This document shows positions 6,452 to 9,575 of a stretch of 9,575 nucleotides of DNA, piece by piece. The stretch spans positions 1 through 9,575 of the forward strand of contig DAOTHJ010000035.1 in NCBI GenBank assembly GCA_035447605.1, in the 5' to 3' direction. The first letter of the stretch is position 1; each line of letters starts with the position of its first letter. The position numbers were made by a program, and so were the translations under genes. The notes beneath the pieces are model-generated. The model worked only from the letters and a program-made list of their open reading frames with translations. It was not told where the DNA came from and did no database searches. This DNA comes from UMGS1668 sp035447605 (lineage in GTDB: Bacteria > Bacillota > Clostridia > Oscillospirales > Ruminococcaceae).

Positions 6452-7351
6452 ATGGGAGATTATGCGGGACTTTTTATCGGGCTTATCATTTTATTCCTGT
6501 TTCTTTTGACGATTACCGTCAACATCAAGATCGTTCCGCAGGCGACGGTCTATGTCATCGAGCGCCTCGGCGCTTATTATGCGACATGGGAGACCGGCCT
6601 GCACTTTAAGATTCCGTTTTTTGACCGCATTTCGAAGCGGGTTTCGATCAAGGAGCAAGTGGTCGATTTTAAACCCCAGCCGGTGATCACGAAGGATAAC
6701 GTCACGATGCAGATCGATACGGTCGTCTTTTATCAGGTCACCGATGCGAAGCTCTTCACCTACGGCGTCGAGCGCCCGCTGTCCGCCATCGAAAACCTCT
6801 GCGCCACCACGCTGCGTAACATTATCGGCGAGATGGAGCTCGATAATACGCTCACCAGCCGTGACGTCATCAACGTAAAGATCACCGCGACTCTCGATAC
6901 CGCTACGGATAAATGGGGAATCAAAGTCAACCGTGTTGAGCTGAAAAACATTCTGCCGCCGCGTGAGATTCAGGACGCGATGGAGAAACAGATGAAAGCG
7001 GAGCGCGAGCGCCGCGAGACCATGCTCCGTGCGGAGGGCGAAAAGAAGAGCCAGATTCTGGTGGCAGAGGGCGAAAAGGAATCCGCGATTCTTCGCGCGG
7101 AAGCGACCAAGGAAGCGAAAATTTGTGAGGCTCAGGGCGAAGCGGAAGCCATCATGCTTGTGCAGAAGGCGTTGGCCGATTCCATCCGGATGCTTAACGA
7201 GGCGGCTCCGACCGATGCCGTGCTCAAGCTGAAGAGCTACGAAGCCTTCCAGAAGGCGGCCGACGGCCAGGCCACGAAGATCATCGTTCCGAGCGAGATC
7301 CAGTCTCTCTCCGGCTTGGTGACCTCCGTAAAAGAGCTTGCAAAAGACTGA
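6452..7351 (+). CDS. qmcA: SPFH/Band 7 (stomatin-like) protein, QmcA family
   Basis: The 299-residue membrane scaffold protein has one N-terminal helix (about 6-25), then an SPFH domain from about 27 to 185 and a charged coiled coil. KIVPQATVYVIERLGAY (26-42), the GLHFKIPFFDRI segment (49-60), TKDNVTMQIDTVVFYQV (80-96) and WGIKVNRVEL (155-164) follow the stomatin/QmcA order closely, as does the C-terminal VKELAKD. The coiled coil at about 171-240 contains near-repeats RAEGEKKS (193-200), VAEGEKES (204-211) and RAEATKEA (215-222). It resembles Escherichia QmcA more than Bacillus FloA/YqfA, although in Bacillus it is FloA that sits beside yqfC/yqfD. Proteins of this family oligomerise at the membrane and are linked to microdomains and membrane quality control; the client here is unknown. 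GGAGGA before the ATG supports the start. The thiT promoter overlaps the last codons. Confidence 0.9.
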   Translation: MGDYAGLFIGLIILFLFLLTITVNIKIVPQATVYVIERLGAYYATWETGLHFKIPFFDRISKRVSIKEQVVDFKPQPVITKDNVTMQIDTVVFYQVTDAKLFTYGVERPLSAIENLCATTLRNIIGEMELDNTLTSRDVINVKITATLDTATDKWGIKVNRVELKNILPPREIQDAMEKQMKAERERRETMLRAEGEKKSQILVAEGEKESAILRAEATKEAKICEAQGEAEAIMLVQKALADSIRMLNEAAPTDAVLKLKSYEAFQKAADGQATKIIVPSEIQSLSGLVTSVKELAKD

Positions 7352-7366
7352 GAGATCTGGTATACT
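7338..7366 (+). promoter_or_regulatory. Housekeeping promoter of the thiT riboswitch leader
   Basis: TTGCAA (7338-7343), 17 bases, TATACT (7361-7366), with TGG just before the -10 (extended -10). The -35 lies within the last codons of the upstream SPFH gene. Transcription would begin near 7373, about 15 bases before the GGGGAGCC of the TPP aptamer, which is the expected placement. Confidence 0.82.
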
Positions 7367-7379
7367 GAGCAAAATTAAA

Positions 7380-7463
7380 TCAAAACAGGGGAGCCATTTG
7401 GCTGAGACGGCGTTTGCCGGACCCTTTGACCTGATCAGGACAATGCCTGCGTAGGGAGTTGGA
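7380..7463 (+). promoter_or_regulatory. TPP (THI-element) riboswitch aptamer
   Basis: All conserved blocks of the thiamine pyrophosphate riboswitch appear in order: GGGGAGCC (7388-7395), GGCTGAGA (7400-7407), ACCCTTTGACCTGATC (7421-7436), and AATGCC (7442-7447) with GCGTAGGGA (7449-7457). A small CGGC/GCCG stem with a GTTT loop (7408-7419) sits after CTGAGA, at the usual variable position. It lies in the leader of thiT and is followed by an intrinsic terminator at 7508, so thiamine pyrophosphate most likely ends transcription early. The exact ends of P1 are uncertain by a few bases. Confidence 0.96.
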
Positions 7464-7466
7464 TAT

Positions 7467-7500
7467 GGGATCATCGAACGATCCCGGATCGTTTTACGAT
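7467..7500 (+). promoter_or_regulatory. Alternative hairpins between TPP aptamer and terminator
   Basis: GGGATC (7467-7472) can pair with GATCCC (7480-7485). AACGATC (7477-7483) can pair with GATCGTT (7487-7493), extended by ATCG/CGAT (7473-7476 with 7497-7500). The two pairings share bases and exclude each other. They lie in the expression platform of the riboswitch, but no direct overlap with the terminator arms is seen, so a switching role is only an inference. Confidence 0.35.
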
Positions 7501-7507
7501 TCTGACT

Positions 7508-7540
7508 TTGCCGCGGCATTCTTGCCGCGGCAATTTTTAT
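7508..7540 (+). terminator. Riboswitch-controlled intrinsic terminator
   Basis: TTGCCGCGGCA (7508-7518), loop TTCT, TGCCGCGGCAA (7523-7533) form a perfect 11-bp stem followed by TTTTTATTT. Each arm is itself palindromic in its core, so the hairpin is very stable. The first arm CGCGGCATT (7512-7520) is complementary to AATGCCtGCG (7442-7451) in the aptamer apart from one bulged base. This offers an antiterminator pairing when TPP is absent. Confidence 0.9.
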
Positions 7541-7583
7541 TTCCGCTTTTTGCCGGCCGAAAACGTCGCTTGGAGTGGGAAAC

Positions 7584-7733
7584 ATGCCGGGCATGATGCA
7601 GATCAAAACAGGTCTTCGCGCGGAACGTCTCATACCCTGTAATTTGAAAAACAGGGAAGCGTTTTCAGCCGGGCACGTTCTTAAGAATGACCCGCATTCG
7701 GGAAACGCGGATACGAACGGAGGAAGAACATGA
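7584..7733 (+). CDS. Possible 49-codon leader ORF coupled to thiT
   Basis: An ATG at 7584 opens a 49-codon frame whose TGA (7731-7733) overlaps the thiT ATG as ATGA, the same coupling arrangement seen in the pst operon. GGAG (7572-7575) sits 8 bases before the ATG. The predicted peptide begins MPGMMQIKTGLRAERL and is hydrophilic, with one cysteine (residue 19), no membrane segment and no motif I recognise. Its last codons (GGA GGA AGA ACA) are also the ribosome site of thiT, so ribosomes finishing this frame could reinitiate there. A frame of this length can arise by chance, and the opposite strand is also open here. It may instead be a non-coding leader with hairpins such as CCCTGT/ACAGGG (7635-7640 with 7651-7656). 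Confidence 0.25.
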   Translation: MPGMMQIKTGLRAERLIPCNLKNREAFSAGHVLKNDPHSGNADTNGGRT

Positions 7734-8302
7734 AAAAGATCGGAAAAACGGAGACCCGCTACCTGACGGAGAGCGCGCTGATGATTGCGCTTGGCACCGT
7801 ATTGAGCATGCTGAAATTCGGTGGGCTTTGGGCATTCGGCGGCGGCGTGACCTTTTGCAGCATGCTGCCGATGGTGCTGATCTCCTATCGCTGGGGCGTC
7901 AAAAAGGGGCTGGTGGCGTCCGGGGCCTATGCGGTTTTGCAGATGCTGCTCGGCATCGACAACATCCAGTATGCGACTTCGATTTGGATGGCGGCCGGCA
8001 TCATTCTGCTGGATTATCTCGTCGCCTACGGCGTGCTTGGGTTTTCGGGCATGTTCCGGAACAGAATCAAGGATCCGAGACTCGCGCTGGTCGCAGGAAT
8101 CGGGCTTACGTTTTTCCTGCGGTTCCTGTGCCATTTTGTCACCGGGTGGATGATCTGGGATGCGCTCTGGCCGAACGAGTTCGGCATGCTGCCGGCGATC
8201 TATTCGCTTTATTACAACGGTTCTTACATGCTGCCGGAGTTTTTAATCACCTCCGCGGTGGCCGCCGCTTTCTATAAGCCCCTGAAAAAATACCTCGAAT
8301 AA
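7730..8302 (+). CDS. thiT: ECF transporter thiamine-binding S component ThiT
   Basis: This membrane protein binds thiamine outside the cell and works with a shared energising module (EcfT and two ATPases) encoded elsewhere. The 190-residue protein has about six hydrophobic segments. The first helix ALMIALGTVLS (16-26) carries the A-x-x-x-A pattern that contacts EcfT in this family. Features placed like the thiamine site of characterised ThiT are Trp34 after the first helix, the GGGVTFCSMLPMVLISYRWG stretch (37-56), His135 in CHFVTGW, and the YYNGSYMLPE block (161-170) with Asn163. GGAGGAAG before the ATG supports the start. The TPP riboswitch upstream independently supports a thiamine role. 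Length is normal for ThiT. A strong intrinsic terminator follows 10 bases after the stop, so thiT is the only, or last, gene of the unit. Confidence 0.95.
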   Translation: MKKIGKTETRYLTESALMIALGTVLSMLKFGGLWAFGGGVTFCSMLPMVLISYRWGVKKGLVASGAYAVLQMLLGIDNIQYATSIWMAAGIILLDYLVAYGVLGFSGMFRNRIKDPRLALVAGIGLTFFLRFLCHFVTGWMIWDALWPNEFGMLPAIYSLYYNGSYMLPEFLITSAVAAAFYKPLKKYLE

Positions 8303-8311
8303 GCTTTTTTT

Positions 8312-8338
8312 GCCCGGACAGGATCCGGGCTTTTTTAT
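8312..8338 (+). terminator. Intrinsic terminator of thiT
   Basis: GCCCGGA (8312-8318), loop CAGGA, TCCGGGC (8324-8330), then TTTTTT (8331-8336). It is a 7-bp GC-rich stem with a clean T-run directly after thiT. Confidence 0.9.
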
Positions 8339-8362
8339 TGCGGGATTTTATTCCGCAATAAA
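8334..8362. repeat. Inverted repeat overlapping the thiT terminator tail
   Basis: TTTATTGCGG (8334-8343) is complementary to CCGCAATAAA (8353-8362), extendable inward by GA/TT to leave a TTTTA loop. It begins inside the T-run of the thiT terminator, so the two structures compete. On neither strand is it followed by a T-run. It may form a 3'-end structure or be a remnant of a second terminator. Confidence 0.45.
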
Positions 8363-8422
8363 GAAGGATGCATGTTGAGTTTTCAAAAACAAATGAATTT
8401 CATTTCCGGAAGGAACCTTCCG

Positions 8423-8460
8423 GGAGGAGAAAGCCGCGTTTCTCCTCCTTTTTATTTTTT
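8423..8460 (+). terminator. Second intrinsic terminator before mutS
   Basis: GGAGGAGAAA (8423-8432), loop GCCGCG, TTTCTCCTCC (8439-8448), followed by TTTTTATTTTTT. This perfect 10-bp stem is stronger than the one directly after thiT. Immediately upstream, CCGGAAGG/CCTTCCGG (8406-8423) forms another perfect inverted repeat whose last base is shared, and AAATGA/TCATTT (8391-8405) a third, weaker one. The rest of the 8303-8553 gap holds no gene I can support. Confidence 0.88.
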
Positions 8461-8490
8461 CGTTTTTATAAAAGGATTCAAGCTCCGGCC

Positions 8491-8519
8491 TTGAAAAGCG
8501 CCTTCTTTTATGTTAAATT
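8491..8519 (+). promoter_or_regulatory. Candidate promoter of mutS
   Basis: TTGAAA (8491-8496), 17 bases, TAAATT (8514-8519) with TGT before it (extended -10). Transcription would begin near 8526, which puts the in-frame ATG at 8524 outside the transcript and favours the TTG start at 8554. The -10 matches only four of six consensus bases. Confidence 0.5.
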
Positions 8520-8553
8520 TATCATGTATATTTATAGGCTGGGGGTATCGCGT

Positions 8554-9575
8554 TTGGCAGAACTTTCGCCGCTGATGAAGCAATATTTTGAAATCAAGAA
8601 TATGCACAAGGATCACATCCTTTTTTATCGGGTCGGCGATTTTTACGAGATGTTCTACGACGACGCGATTCTTGCCTCCAAGGAGCTGGAGCTCACCCTG
8701 ACCGGCAAGGAATGCGGCCAGGAGGAGCGAGCTCCGATGTGCGGCGTCCCATATCACAGCTACGAGGCCTACGTCGCCCGCCTCATCAAAAAGGGCTATA
8801 AGGTCGCCATCTGCGAACAGATGGAGGATCCCGCACTGGCGAAGGGCCTCGTAAAGCGCGACATCATCCGCGTGATCACGCCCGGCACCGTCGTCGAGAA
8901 CAGCATGCTCGATGAATCCGCCAATAACTATATTTGCAGCGTCTTCGTGCAGGGAAAGGCCTTCGGCATCTGCTTCTGCGACATCACGACCGGAGAGCTG
9001 CTCTGTACCGGGGCGGAGGAGGAGCCGGACCTCGACGCAAGGCTCATCGAGGAGATCGGCCGGTATTCGCCGAGCGAAATTCTGTTTAACGACGAATTTC
9101 TTGATCACAAAGCGGTCGGCGAATTCCTGAAAGAAAAGCTCACCTGTCTCGGCGGCCAGATGGACCCGGAGGAATATGAGCCCACCTCCATCGAAAAGAC
9201 CATTGACGGCCATTTCGGCTGTGCTTCTCCGGCGGAACTTGGTTTCAAAAGCAAGCTCTGCGAAAACGCGGTCGGCGCGCTGCTCAAATATCTCTATGAG
9301 ACGCAGAAAAACGGCGTCCAGCGTGTTTCTTCCGTAAAATTCTATACCAACAACGCCTATATGACGCTCGACCTCACCGCACGGCGGAATCTGGAGCTTA
9401 CGGAGACGATCCGCGGCAGGGAAAAACGCGGCACGCTCCTCTGGGTGCTTGATAAAACCGATACCGCGATGGGCAGAAGACTGCTCCGTTCCTGCCTCGA
9501 CCGGCCGCTCCTCGACCCGGTGAGAATTGACAAGCGCCTCTCGGCGGTCGACGCGCTGATAAAAGCCCCCATGCT
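8554..9575 (+). CDS. mutS: DNA mismatch repair protein MutS (N-terminal part, runs off window)
   Basis: This is the mismatch recognition ATPase that starts methyl-independent mismatch repair in Firmicutes together with MutL. The visible 340 codons cover domain I (about 3-115), the connector domain II and the beginning of the core domain III. MAELSPLMKQYFEIK opens the protein in the way typical of MutS. The mismatch-reading Phe-x-Glu motif is at F30-Y31-E32 within RVGDFYEMFYDD. MCGVPYHSYEAYVARLIKKG (about 62-81) and the KVAICEQMEDP segment are highly conserved, as is LTARRNLELTETIRG and then TAMGRRLLRSCLDRPL in the core. The ATPase and helix-turn-helix domains lie beyond the right edge; the family is about 850-900 residues. 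TTG at 8554 is chosen because GGGGGT lies 7-8 bases upstream and the homologous start fits. The in-frame ATG at 8524 has no ribosome site and would add MYIYRLGVSR. Confidence 0.97.
   Translation, partial: MAELSPLMKQYFEIKNMHKDHILFYRVGDFYEMFYDDAILASKELELTLTGKECGQEERAPMCGVPYHSYEAYVARLIKKGYKVAICEQMEDPALAKGLVKRDIIRVITPGTVVENSMLDESANNYICSVFVQGKAFGICFCDITTGELLCTGAEEEPDLDARLIEEIGRYSPSEILFNDEFLDHKAVGEFLKEKLTCLGGQMDPEEYEPTSIEKTIDGHFGCASPAELGFKSKLCENAVGALLKYLYETQKNGVQRVSSVKFYTNNAYMTLDLTARRNLELTETIRGREKRGTLLWVLDKTDTAMGRRLLRSCLDRPLLDPVRIDKRLSAVDALIKAPM

Noticed and set aside
6491..8134. 547-codon open frame on the minus strand across the SPFH gene, the thiT leader and thiT
   Set aside because: It spans a TPP riboswitch and terminator on the other strand and two confident genes, so the openness is incidental.
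8372..8494. 40-codon frame between thiT and mutS
   Set aside because: A perfect intrinsic terminator with a long T-run lies inside it, and the coding pattern is explained by those repeats.
8368..8553. In-frame upstream extension of mutS to an ATG at 8368 or 8524
   Set aside because: The longer form crosses the 8423-8460 terminator. The 8524 ATG lies at the promoter and lacks a ribosome site. Known MutS proteins begin at the MAELSP equivalent.
1..9575. Mobile element, defence system or CRISPR array
   Set aside because: I found no transposase, integrase, repeat-spacer pattern, toxin-antitoxin pair or nuclease, and all large genes belong to ordinary chromosomal families.

Overview
The window reads as a piece of a core chromosome from an endospore-forming, moderately GC-rich member of the Clostridia, possibly an Oscillospirales-type gut anaerobe. 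The evidence is an intact sporulation sigma factor SigK with a hydrophobic pro-sequence, the YqfC/YqfD sporulation pair, Gram-positive style Shine-Dalgarno sites with GTG and TTG starts, an ECF-type thiamine uptake protein behind a TPP riboswitch, and a lipoprotein PstS. I see no transposase, integrase, phage gene, CRISPR array, tRNA or rRNA.

Layout. Positions 1-3272 (minus strand) carry the high-affinity phosphate uptake operon in the order pstS-pstC-pstA-pstB; pstB runs off the left edge. The permease genes and pstB are linked by ATGA stop/start overlaps. The divergent intergenic region 3273-3668 holds a PhoP-box-like repeat array facing pstS, a cluster of CCGGAT/ATCCGG hexamers, a palindromic hairpin, and a candidate SigE-type promoter facing the next operon. 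Positions 3669-5879 (plus) are sigK-yqfC-yqfD, a tight mother-cell sporulation operon. A clear housekeeping promoter at 5933-5961 then drives nfeD and a QmcA/stomatin-like SPFH gene (5986-7351), a membrane-organisation pair.

A second clear housekeeping promoter, overlapping the end of the SPFH gene, starts a long leader: TPP aptamer, alternative hairpins, intrinsic terminator, then a possible 49-codon small ORF whose stop overlaps the start of thiT (7730-8302). Two intrinsic terminators and further inverted repeats follow, then a promoter and the first 340 codons of mutS (8554 to the right edge).

The genes are individually familiar and no new multi-gene system is evident. The parts most worth checking are regulatory: the pstS/sigK divergent region, the thiT leader with its candidate antiterminator and small ORF, and the linkage of sigK to yqfCD and an NfeD/SPFH module.
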